Origin: Hysterium pulicare CBS 123377
Lineage: Eukaryota > Ascomycota > Dothideomycetes > Hysteriales > Hysteriaceae
Direction: 5' to 3'
DNA length: 64,000 nt
Assembly: GCA_000467715.1 (NCBI GenBank)
Contig: AJFK01000093.1
Coordinates: 124,001-188,000, forward strand
Shown one piece after another: positions 1 through 10,020 of the stretch. Under the pieces are notes generated by a model. The model saw only the letters and a list, made by a program, of their open reading frames with translations. It ran no database searches and was not told the DNA's origin. How positions within the stretch are numbered: position 1 is the stretch's first letter; the number at the start of each line of letters is the position of its first letter. The position numbers were made by a program, and so were the translations under genes.

Positions 1-1530
1 CAGAAGCCGCACCGAAGCCGAAGTCTGAACACGACATCTGGACCTGTTCATTATTAACAGTGCAGCCACTGCGCTGACTCGTGTTCTTCTGGCCCAGCAA
101 CATCTGCAGCCATAATGCATTTGCTTATTGCTGTAACCGGCTATGAAAGCAAAGAGCTATATGTGGGCCTGTTATGATTCTATTACTGCACCCAACGCGG
201 TCTTCTTATCACGTATGAGCTGAACCGCACAGAGACTGCCGCAGATCAGCTTTCTCATCCTAGCCGTGTGTGCCGGACTTGCCTCGAGGGCATGGCAATA
301 ATCTCGGGAGTGAACAGAAGGGACGAAAGGACCGAACCGTCAAGCTGGCATTTCGGCGTCATCGGAATGGCGCATATGACTTACTTTTGACGAGGTTGGC
401 ATCGGTGTCGAGGGTCAAGATCTGAATCTAATTGATGCCCAGCGATTGCGATCACCGCATCCACCTACTATACTTTCAGATTTCAAAGCCATTTCTTCAC
501 AAGAAAGCCTACAAGCTGTTAATGACTTTGGCAGGGTCTAGGTTCGCTGGAAAAATTCAATTCATGCCTCCGCACGTGCATCGGATGTTCATCATATATC
601 AGCAGCCTTCGAAGAAGTGCCTATGTCTTCCAGTTGATGCATCGCTTGGTCTGTGGTTTTCGACTTTTGATGGCCACTCCCGTCTAGGTGGAAACCATTT
701 CATGCTTCGGCCCGTTCCCGTCTTTGCCGACAACGCCAATGGTTCCTAGGTACCTGCGCTTCGAGTCACTGGCTGCTCTTTTTTCATGTCATCCCTCTAC
801 CGAAATCCTGAACCTGGGAGGCCGAGTGTAAACTGCAGGCCCCTGCACACTGGAAGCCGTTCGGTGATTGGAACTTGGTATTGAGTTTTGGGACGAATGG
901 ATCCTTCAGGTCTTTCCGGATGCCAACAAGATGTGGGCTCAATCCTGAGCAGGACATGAATTGCAAGAGTATCATCGTCGAACAGATGGGCGTTTTCACC
1001 GAAACATTTTTACCGAGAGGAGAAATTGATAGAGGTTGGGATACGGTATATCTTTCCTTACCACCTTAGCTTAGGTTGAGATAAAGAAGAATAGTTGAGG
1101 AAATCCTCCAGTACCAGGAGCAGGTTAGGTTGGTGTCAGGACCAGAGCAAGTCTAATTGGAGATTTTCTAGATTACAGTAGGTAGCTCTTTAGTTTATAA
1201 TCTATCTAGCCTTTTTCTTTTGTACATAAAACTAGAATTTCAGTATAGGGTAAAGCTGCGAAAAGCTTCCATTTGCGAAATGGATTCGATGTGTTACGCA
1301 GACGTCACTCCATCTTCACGTCCCGGCCCAAAAGGTTGAAAGAGAGTCTCGCCCATCCTATATATTTCAGCCGTTTGAAAATATAATACAGAAGCCAAGT
1401 GCAATAAACAGTATCCCAGTGTAAACATTACAGGTTCAAACGGCCATAACAATCAATATCCCTATCTCTCTCTCACACACACGGAGAAGCAAATGTCTCC
1501 TTAAACCCGGACACACCAAGACGCATCACT
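1..1530. other. intergenic, no gene recognised
   Basis: I see no convincing coding region on either strand. The longest open stretch (432-749) has no family signature. Around 1060-1240 the sequence becomes AT-rich, poor in CpG and rich in short CTAG/TAGG words, as in old decayed repeats, but no element can be named. Confidence 0.5.
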
Positions 1531-1846
1531 TCAGATATGTTCTGTATCCTTCTTCGTCAACCTCACTCCACCAATTCCATCTCCCCTAGGCGGATACTCG
1601 TTCCCTTGCTTGGTGACCTTGGGTTCGCATGTGCACCATTCATCTTCGGGGATCGCGGACATGGTTTTAGGGACGTGGTTGCCGCAGCCCCACCATGTAG
1701 ATTTATCTAGTTGAGAGGAGTTAGACTACAGTTGTGAGAGGAAGGTAGAAGTAAGGAAGACAAAATCAGGGGTCTGGGGTGATTAGATAGACGGTTGGGA
1801 GAAGGGGTGATTTACGGCAGGTGTCACAGGTGACTATTTTGCACAT
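1531..1846 (-). CDS. small conserved Cys-rich fungal protein (68 aa, two exons)
   Basis: Two exons, 1846-1816 and 1706-1531, flank a 109-nt intron (GTAAAT...CTAG), giving 68 residues. The N-terminus reads MCKIVTCDTCHKSTWWGCGN, followed by HV and later EDEWCTCEPKV; it ends KKDTEHI. The spacing of cysteines (C2, C7, C10, C18, and the late CTC pair) plus a conserved WWGCGNH block suggests a metal-binding knuckle. From memory, proteins of this kind of about 60-90 residues occur widely in Pezizomycotina as uncharacterised entries, with the same MCK...TWWGCGNH start; I know of no assigned function. The gene is too short and split to show as an open reading frame, so automated annotation could miss it. 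It lies tail-to-tail with nothing and upstream of the DBP3 3' end on the same strand. Exon phase (C|AT making His) supports the join. Confidence 0.75.
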
Positions 1847-2343
1847 TTTGGAGATTATGTGATCGAGTAGTATGAATGGAAATGTTATTTGGCGTGATTT
1901 TGTAGATGTTGAGATGTTCAGAAAGTTGTATTAAAAGCCCTCGATAATGCTTCCGTGGTTTCGTTGATATACTACTAGTGACTTCACCTCGGCGAGCTCA
2001 ACATCGCCGATTAGGATCGGGTGTGACACGGGAACCTTAGGACGCCGAACAGAAGGGCCGGTCCGGACCTAGCCGTCTAGCTTCGATTCTAGATTTTCGA
2101 GGGCATAGCTTAGGTGGATAAATGTGGCGGGGATTGCGGAGGTGAGTTTTAAGCTAAGATCTGGATTTGAAGTTTCGTCTGTCAGAACCGCTACGATTAT
2201 GTAACAAATGCGCTCACAAAGTTTAGTCTCCCCAAACCTCTATCAATGTATCCAAATCATGCTTTTGTTTGAGTTTGCTGGATCTATGATCCCCGAACCG
2301 TGCAAACGCCGTCTATGCTGGAATATTTTCCAAAAATGAACTC
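1847..2343. other. intergenic between the small Cys-rich gene and DBP3
   Basis: About 500 nt serving as promoter of the small gene and 3' flank of DBP3, both on the minus strand. No open reading frame or repeat is evident. Confidence 0.5.
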
Positions 2344-4306
2344 CTAATCGAATGTAATCTTCGTCGCCTTCTTTGCGCTATCGACGTCCTTGTAGAAAGC
2401 ACCATATGCATCATGTCCCTTCTTCTTCACGGTTGTGCCGAACTTCATGAGTTCTTCTGGTACCGGTTGGTTCGCCGCTTTGAGAACATTAATCAGCCTT
2501 CACGTTTTGTCAGCTCATATCGAAATTATAGTGAGTAATCATCACTTACGCTCCAGAAAGGCCTTTATCAAGCTCCGTGAACATAGTAATCGCCAATCCT
2601 TCCTTTCCAGCTCGACCAGTCCGTCCGATCCGATGGACGTAATCTTCCGCTGTCAAAGGGAATGTGACATTGATGACCACTTTCACGGAAGGGATATCTA
2701 GGCCTCTCGCCGCAACATCTGTCGCCACAAGTATAGGCACTTGGCCTTGTTTGAACGACTCCAAACTAGCAGTCCGCTTCTCTTGGCTGAGATCGCCATG
2801 GATTCCGGCGACCCTGAATCCTTGTCGCCGAATGAACTCTTCGATTCTTGTAGCCTCCTTCTTATACAAGCAAAATACAAGAATTCGATCATCCTTGTTC
2901 TTGCCAGACTGGTACTGTTTGAGAAGTTGAGAAAGTCTGTACTCTTTATTGCGGGGTTCGACGACTTCGACGATCTGCTTAATGCGCGTATTTGCACGTA
3001 GTTCTCCAGATGGATTGTCTCCGATGGATATTTTGACAGGCGACTGCATGAAGGTAGCTGCCAACTCGCGCACTGAGGGTGGCCATGTAGCCGTGAACAT
3101 CAAAGTCTGGCGCTGTTTTGGGGTGCAGCTGATGATCTGGCGGATTGCTTCTTCGAATCCCTTGTCCAACATTCTGTCCGCTTCATCGAGAACAACGTAG
3201 CCGGCATTGCTGAGATCCGCAGACCCATCACTGATCAGATCGTTCAGGCGACCAGGGGTAGCCACAATAATGTTAGCGGTCCGCAGAGCTCTCACTTGTG
3301 GCTCTTTGGGAACTCCTCCATAAACACATACAGCTTCCAGCTTCGCGGGCGTCGCAAGCTTGACCAATTGTTCGTGTATCTGGGATGCAAGCTCGCGAGT
3401 TGGGGAGACCATGACAGCCTTAACGCCGTTTCTCTGTTTCTTAGGTAAAGACGTGATATATCGTATACAAGGCACGCCAAATGCGAGTGTCTTTCCAGAA
3501 CCAGTCTCTGCTACTCCAATCACATCTCTGCCAGCAAGGACTGGCGGCCAGGCTGCCGCTTGTATAGGCGTCGGGGAGGCAAAGGTTGCAAAAGGTGCTT
3601 GTTGAGCTTTGTCTGTTATTGGTAAATAGGAAAATTTGACAATTGGGCGGTATTTGGGGGTCGTAAGTAAGGGTTCATCGATCGTAATGAAATTGGAGGC
3701 GAGGAATTGGTCTATCTCTGATTGTGGTAGTGCAGTTAATGCTGGGTCTTCTGCATATGTTAGAGAACCCCCAAGGGCTGGCTCTGAACTTGTTGCTAAA
3801 GACTGCTTGATTGAAGAATTTGTTGAAGCAGCATTTGATGTAGAGACTGGTGTCGTTGTAGTAGAACTTCCGGCGCGAGTTGTCTCTGCATTCACCAATT
3901 TCTTCAAGCGTTGCTTTTCCGCTTTACGCGCAGCTTTCCTAGCAGCCTTTTCAGCTTCTGGGTCATGGTTCATGCCATTGGCAGTATTTGAGCCCTCGTC
4001 AGACTTGTCGACCTCTGCGAGTCCTACTTTTCGAGCATTCTTTGCTTCTCTCTTAGCTCGTTTCTCTGCTCGAGCGGCTTTCCGTTCAGCTTTGGAAAGG
4101 CTATTATCTGTGTTTATGTGTTCGACGTCGTTGCCGTTCACTAAGCCTTCGGAGTCTTCTCCATTTATTGGGGCTCTTTTGGAAACGGTGGGGTTAGGCT
4201 CGATGTCTTTCGTCTTGGTTTTGCGACTCTTTTTGCGCGAATGAGCGTCGGTTCTCGTGAGTGTGTCTTCCTCGGTGACATATTCTCCAATCGTTCGTTT
4301 TCCCAT
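2344..4306 (-). CDS. DBP3: ATP-dependent RNA helicase Dbp3 (DEAD-box)
   Basis: Nucleolar DEAD-box helicase needed for 60S ribosomal subunit assembly, known in yeast for efficient ITS1 (A3) cleavage. Two exons, 4306-2550 and 2497-2344, with a 52-nt intron containing a CTGAC branch point, give 636 residues. The first ~190 residues are a Lys/Arg/Glu-rich tail typical of the family. Visible motifs: AETGSGKT with GSGKT at about residues 268-272, PTRELA, TPGR, DEAD at 374-377, the Dbp3-type motif III FTATWP (TAT in place of SAT), DVAARGLD and [10 protein letters not shown] near 557-566. The short last exon carries the conserved tail [20 protein letters not shown], which fixes the splice site. The gene is divergent from LCP5, with 184 bp between start codons. 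The identification rests on TAT motif III and the C-terminal tail. Confidence 0.95.
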
Positions 4307-4490
4307 CTTGAAGGCTTTGGAAGAAGATCAAGAACTTTTTCCGGCGATAGAGAACAAAATCCCGCTAAATTATTTTTTTAAATGGAGCGGAACAACGATT
4401 CTGCGACCCCAGCACCCTAGTTCAATTTTTTCTTACGATTTTGGAACTGCATCACCTTCTCCAAACCGTGCTGATAACTTATACGACACC
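4307..4490. promoter_or_regulatory. bidirectional DBP3-LCP5 promoter
   Basis: Only 184 bp separate the two start codons. It contains an A/T tract (4421-4432, GAAAAAATTGAA on the minus strand) resembling the ribosomal-RNA-processing element (core AAAAATTT) of yeast ribosome-biogenesis promoters. The resemblance is imperfect and its function is inferred from the two flanking genes. Confidence 0.5.
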
Positions 4491-5603
4491 ATGGCGGGAG
4501 ACAGTTCTTTGGAAGCTCTAATATCTACGTTGTCATCATCGTTAGAGTCTGCGACTGCAGCCTTACCGGAGGCTAACAACACCCTCCCCCCGAAGGAGGG
4601 CATTTCATTACTTGACATAAAGAATGAGCTCCTACTGTCTTACCTTCAAAACCTTGTTTTTCTCATTGTCATAAAGCTTCGATCACGCGCTCAGACTGTT
4701 GCACCAGAAGTTCAAACGATCGGGGATGCATTGGATGTCCAGGACCAAGTCGTAAAGAAACTTGTAGAACTAAGGGTCTATCTCGAGAAAGGTGTTCGTC
4801 CTCTTGAAAACCGTCTGAAGTACCAAATCGACAAGGTCATTCGGGCAGCAGATGATGCAGCTAGGACTGCTACGCAGAAGTCAAGGCTTGAAGATCGCTT
4901 AACTCGTCGCACGAAGAAAGTCAATGGGGATGATTCGGGGTTAGATTCAGGGTCAGAAAGAGACGGATCAGAGTCCAGTGGCTCAACCTCACCACCTCTA
5001 GAGATTGATGAGTTGTCTTATCGTCCAAACCCCTCCGCTTTCCTCCGCCCGAAAGCAAGTTCGAACAGGACTGCAGAGACTTCGGCGAAGGATGGCATCT
5101 ACAAACCTCCCCGCATCACCCCAACTGCGCTGCCCATCACCCAAGGTCGAGAAGAGAGGGCATCGCGAAGGCCTGGGAAGTCAGCTACCCTGGACGAATT
5201 CATTGCTACTGAGCTCTCCGCTGCACCCGTTGCTGAACCCAGTATTGGGAGCACCATTGTCTCTGGTGGTCGGCGCACGAAATCTCAGAAAGAACGAGAA
5301 CAGGAGACAGAAAGGCGCGAATACGAAGAATCAAATTTTGTAAGGCTTCCAAAGGAAAGCAAGAAGGACCGTGCCAAAAATCCCAATCGAGCTCGAAACT
5401 CAGGTTGGGGCGGCGAGGAATGGAGGGGCCTAGGAGCGGGGTTGGACAGGATTGAGCGATTGACGCAAAAGAAAGGGGGTTCATCTGGTTCACTGGAGAA
5501 AAGTCGGAAGCGATCAATCCAAGACGGGCCCCGAGGTACAGGTGCAGAGGCCGGGGAGATCTTCGAGAAAAGAAGGAAGGTTCTGTCCAGGCATAGAAAG
5601 TGA
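4491..5603 (+). CDS. LCP5: Sas10/Utp3-family rRNA processing protein Lcp5 (neuroguidin homologue)
   Basis: U3 snoRNP-associated protein of the small-subunit processome, required for 18S rRNA maturation in yeast. A single exon encodes 370 residues. Residues ~5-90 (LEALISTLSSSLESATAALP ... LLDIKNELLLSYLQNLVFLI) form the helical Sas10/Utp3/C1D domain, followed by a coiled region and a long charged, Ser-rich disordered stretch. The C-terminal block NPNRARNSGWGGEEWRGLG and DRIERLTQKK is characteristic of Lcp5/neuroguidin. The start at 4491 (ACCATGGCG, good context) matches the family N-terminus; an upstream in-frame ATG at 4257 lies inside the DBP3 coding region and is unlikely. It shares a promoter with DBP3, which acts in the same pathway. 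Confidence 0.9.
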   Translation: MAGDSSLEALISTLSSSLESATAALPEANNTLPPKEGISLLDIKNELLLSYLQNLVFLIVIKLRSRAQTVAPEVQTIGDALDVQDQVVKKLVELRVYLEKGVRPLENRLKYQIDKVIRAADDAARTATQKSRLEDRLTRRTKKVNGDDSGLDSGSERDGSESSGSTSPPLEIDELSYRPNPSAFLRPKASSNRTAETSAKDGIYKPPRITPTALPITQGREERASRRPGKSATLDEFIATELSAAPVAEPSIGSTIVSGGRRTKSQKEREQETERREYEESNFVRLPKESKKDRAKNPNRARNSGWGGEEWRGLGAGLDRIERLTQKKGGSSGSLEKSRKRSIQDGPRGTGAEAGEIFEKRRKVLSRHRK

Positions 5604-6211
5604 TCATTGATTGGAGATATCTCAATTATCCGCTCGCCCCACATTCCGACCATTTTTACCTTACTCTCTGCATGCTTGAAATAAAATTTTGCGAACTGAG
5701 GGCTTAACGAACAAATCAAAATAAATATTCAACATCCTGTTCACTCTTGCAGCGTAATGGAGTCTCTCGGGTGTGGAAGGGCAGGGATGAAATTTGCCCC
5801 AACCCCAGTACACTACCACATTAGACAACTACCGTTCTAAATTTGTACTCGCTTTGCGGATCTCCTTTGACGACGTCCATTTTAGGCCAACACAACTGTG
5901 CACCCGGCTGGTTGAATTTATTCACGTCTGCTTTTGGCAGAGTCCAAATCATCTACAAAGATGAACTTCCTTCAACGAATTTGATTGCGTCAAGCACGTT
6001 GTTACATGGGTCTAAAGAAAGTCATATGCTGCTCCGGACGGAGAGGATTCCAAGCGTCGCAATCGGGCCTTGAAGCTGGATAACAATGACTCTGCATGAG
6101 GAAAACCTTGAAATCAAATTGCGCTGTGGCTACCGGCGCACCGAAGCAGCAGAAGTTGCTCTAATCCCAGGACCACTTGTTTCAGAGGATTGAGAAAAGA
6201 GAGTGTGTTTG

Positions 6212-6384
6212 CCGAATCAACTCTGGTGCTGGGGGTCTGCATACCTAGATCATTTAGACTAGGTGAAGGTCATCAAGGCCAGTTGTCCTCCCCAAGCAGT
6301 TCCAGAAGGTGCTTAGGTATACCAATACCCACGCACACATTGATGTCTCAAAGAATCAGGTTTACAAGGGACACACGCGCAGCA
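6212..6384 (+). repeat. degenerate dispersed repeat, copy A
   Basis: Aligns by eye over about 170 bp with 36283-36449 in the same orientation. Shared words include GAAGGTGCTTAGGTA, TCAAGGCCAGTTG (TCAAAGCCAGTTG in the other copy), AGATCATT and GTGCTGGGGGT versus ATGCTAGGAGT. Many of the differences are transitions, as expected from RIP or cytosine-deamination decay. No terminal repeats or coding capacity are visible, so the element type is unknown. Confidence 0.65.
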
Positions 6385-8463
6385 CTTCTCCAGCCACATC
6401 GTGAGCTCTCAATACTAGTCTCTCTACAGCGCTACACAATAATTATAGTAAGCAACTGTAGCAAACGAATGCAGGAACGATCTAGTTGAACCGTTGCCGA
6501 ACCATTGCATTTACTTCTGTAAATGCTTATTATGGTATTCGTAAGCATCCAACCGTAGCGATATGCCAGATAGTGATCCTGCCGTGCCTGCGCTTGGCAA
6601 TGCAAGCCTCCTTTCCGTTATCCAGGTATGCACTCAACGATTCACTGCCATCTACTGATCTACGCTCGACTAAACGGCTCCCGTCATGCATACAGTTCGA
6701 CATTTTCTTTTACGTTTCCTTTCTCACCACCCTTGTCCGACGGGGCAAGACATCTACAGATGGAGGTCTTCGAGATCTGGACCAAAGTCTATGAGACATC
6801 TGCAAGCAAGCGATGATCACATTGTCTGACCACGTCAGACAAGTCAAGCAATAACAAGCATCTAAGAGCGCTTGTGTTTCCTCTTACTGCAGTCTTCACG
6901 ATGACCCTGGCGGGTGTTATAGATGTTAGAAGTATAAGTGAAACTTCTCATCGCACGCACGCCCTATAAACCCAGATAATATCATGCAATAATGAACACG
7001 CAACACGACGCGAAGCGTTTTGTGGTTCTATCGAAATTTCCGAGCAGGCCCTTTTCTCTACCAAGCACAAAGATTTCCACGTTGTCAATAAATTATGATA
7101 ATGTCTTGGTGATGTTGTCTTCACGAGACGTCACGTCAGTTAAAGCGTATAGCAAACTTACCCTGATAATAACTCGTTGGAACTATCTTTTTTTGGGTCA
7201 AAAGTACCCAGGTACATACTTGCTTTTCTAGAAAACGGCCTGAGGCGCCTTCGTGCAGCACTATAAACGCGAGGCGCCGGTGTTAAACGACAGAACGTAA
7301 GAGCGTCGAACCATCCTGGCACGTAGTCTTGCGTTCTCTAGCGTATTTCCAAGGTTTTTGGCGTTCGACGAAGCATGAATAATGGTATCACAAGAATGTG
7401 GGGGGTATGCTTCTTCCGTTGCTGAGCCTGGTCAAGCAGTCGCCCTACCGGTTAAACTTGCGTGAGGCTGGCGCAAGTTCTCAACTCAATTTTACGCCAG
7501 AACTGGTTATGACCTACAGGGGTGTTAGAGTTTGTCGCTTTCGGAAAATGTGGCTACGTTTATCAATGTCTCTGCTGTCGGCGTACAAAGTTGACTTGGG
7601 CTCGGTACAATGCATCAAAGCGAGTTGAACTCTTTGGGGTGATCCGAAAAATAGCATAGAGTTTATAGCTTATCTTTGAAGGGCCCGGCACAAAAGATTG
7701 ATAGTAAACTGCAAACACCCATTGTGAGCTATTTCGATATTGACAAGCTGTCAGTCAGTCGCGGGCGAGCTAACTGCAGACTTAAACCTTAATATGGCGA
7801 AACGCTCGACCGCGATATCCTGTTGGCGGACTCGAAATCTTAAGAGTTGATAATATCGATAATAACAGGCTTCAGCTATAGGTCACGGGAGGAACCTTCT
7901 CCGGAGATTCGCTTACATAGTACAGCTGATGAAGGGTGGAGAGACTGACGCGAACCGTTGGCTTGCATGAAGCATGTTGCAAAGTGTAAGTGGGTCAGTC
8001 AGCCACCCACTCCACTCCACTCGCGCTACATGAGTAGTACAAGTAAAATGCATTCGTCCCAGATCCAGTCAGATTTGCTGACAGTCTCCCGACCCACCGC
8101 ATCTGCGACAATTGCAGGGCGGGGTGGATCTTTGATTACTTTACCCATTAATGATCTGGGCATATGACTCGCTCTCTCCCAGGTACGGAGACCGAAAAGT
8201 TCATCTACAAGTAATTTACGATTGATGCCGATGCCGGTACGAGGGCGTTCTGCACCAAGAACGGTACCGGTACTTATCCTGGAAGCTTCAGTGCGACGTT
8301 CCACTGCACGCCGTGTCGTTGCAACGATGTAGGCGCGTGGCGATCCTTGGCGATTTAAGAGCAAGCCGGGTTCAATTTTAATATTGGGAAGGGTGCTTGA
8401 CCGGGACTGGGGTGCTGCTTTCTTCATCAAAGCAAGATGTGGTTGGGAGATACCTGGGTACAT

Positions 8464-8503
8464 GGCATGTACATGTACAGTACATTCATACTATGTACGT
8501 ACC
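8464..8503. repeat. GTAC-rich palindromic patch
   Basis: Contains the perfect 12-bp palindrome TGTACATGTACA (8468-8479), followed by AGTAC and TACGTAC. A related ATGTATGTATG run lies at 8646-8656. It could be a binding site cluster or simple-sequence drift; no gene starts nearby. Confidence 0.45.
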
Positions 8504-10020
8504 AAGTCGGACAGCTCCACGACAAAGGCAGAAGGTTTAGCGATGACACGTTCACCATCCCCGGCTCGCTTGGGACGGCTGCAGCAGTGGCGCACAGTGG
8601 TCTGACAGACGGTCTGTGAAGAGCTGCGCGTGAGAGTAAGTGCACATGTATGTATGTAGGCTGACCATGACGGTGTGTGCCAGGACGACAGATGGCGACA
8701 GATTCGGATGGCATTCAGCTCATGGACCCAGGCACAGGATGGCGATGGCTGCCATCTTCCACGACTCCCGCGTCAAGTAGAGGAAGCTCCCACATTCGGC
8801 CCAGCGGAGACGGCACCTCCGCGCTGGAGACTTCTATGCTTCCAGAAGCCTGATGCACCCCGCAGCCGCACGCGCCCAATCAGGGACTCCCTGGCTTGTA
8901 AGATTAAGCTTCTTTTAATTTAAACAAAATTCGATACTAGCGTCATGCAGGGAGCACTGACAGCGGTTGATAACGACCAGGGCGCCTTCGTGGCTTTCGC
9001 ACCACTCACCTGCCACGCGATCGCCCCTCGTACCCGTCCCCTTGTCCATCTTCACCAACAACATGCCCACGCTCCAGAAGGAACGGCGATCTTCTCCTTG
9101 TCGATCATGCGCCTCCTCTTTCTGCCATGCCCTTTCTGTGGACATGTATGCTTGCCTGAATCAAGATACTCCGCCATGCTCGTTCTTCAACCACACCCAT
9201 CCTGTCCCGTCCCCACCAGATACAGTGCTCTTCCTCCTGCACGTCCATTTCCGCTCCGAGCCGTCTTACTCGCAGCTCAAACAGCCACACACGTCCATCA
9301 TCCTCGTCCATTGCCCCGTCAATCCACTCTCGAGTCTCGATATCTTCGAGTCTTGCGTTGCTTCTGCCAATCAGCAGTCTATTTTCGTCTCTGATTGGTG
9401 CGACCCATTTTCCGGGAGGGAGCGGATACGCCCCATGTCTAGTCATTGCGTTTCTGAACTAATTCGGTGCGAGAGGGAAGCCTTGCAAGGCATGGGTTAC
9501 CGCTCCACTGTGCAAGGGCCCCTGCAAAATTAGCCGGTGGTAGTTTATTAGAAACTAGCGTCTTGCTGAAGAGCCAGCTTTGGAAAATCTTGGATTTGAA
9601 GGCTTGAAGCACGCTGCACACCGGTTTGTTGAGCTGTGCGCAGCATGGCAAAATGTGATTGTCTCCATAGCGGGAACCCTGAAGAATAAGGTTCAAGTGG
9701 GTCGTTCCTTCTCCGTCTTACGCACCCTGTGCTTCTGGTCGGAAGGTGGAGATTCCAGGATCCTTTGAAGTGGGGACTTTGCTGGAATGTTCATCGTCTC
9801 GTTAGCTGCTTTTGTGGACTTCGTTTCTGTGAGAGGTCGACAGGCTAAATTGGCTATACATGCCAAAACCAGGTCCCTATTCTCTTGCTGTGCAGAGTCC
9901 TGCATATGCATCTTACTGTAATTGCAACAATGCATGAATGCCTGGTAGACGCGAAAGTCGATTTTGCTGTAGGGGAAAGGACGTGAAACAGATGATACGA
10001 GAAAACGCATAAGCAATCTC

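Larger units (their letters stand above)
5604..10020. other. 4.4 kb gene-poor region
   Basis: No recognisable gene on either strand. It contains a degenerate dispersed-repeat copy (6212-6384), a GTAC-rich palindromic patch (8464-8503) and a pyrimidine-rich stretch (about 9050-9330) in which several frames are open at once, an effect of composition rather than coding. Many short frames exist, none with a domain signature. Confidence 0.5.

Noticed and set aside
1060-1240. AT-rich, CpG-poor tract suggestive of an old element end
   Set aside because: No terminal repeats, duplicated target site or coding remnant to support naming an element.
4257-4490. Upstream in-frame extension of LCP5
   Set aside because: The extra 78 codons overlap the DBP3 coding region antisense and lack family similarity; ATG 4491 has better context and matches the Lcp5 N-terminus.
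9105-9446. Open frames on both strands in a pyrimidine-rich stretch
   Set aside because: Several frames are open at once because of base composition; no domain motif or splice support.
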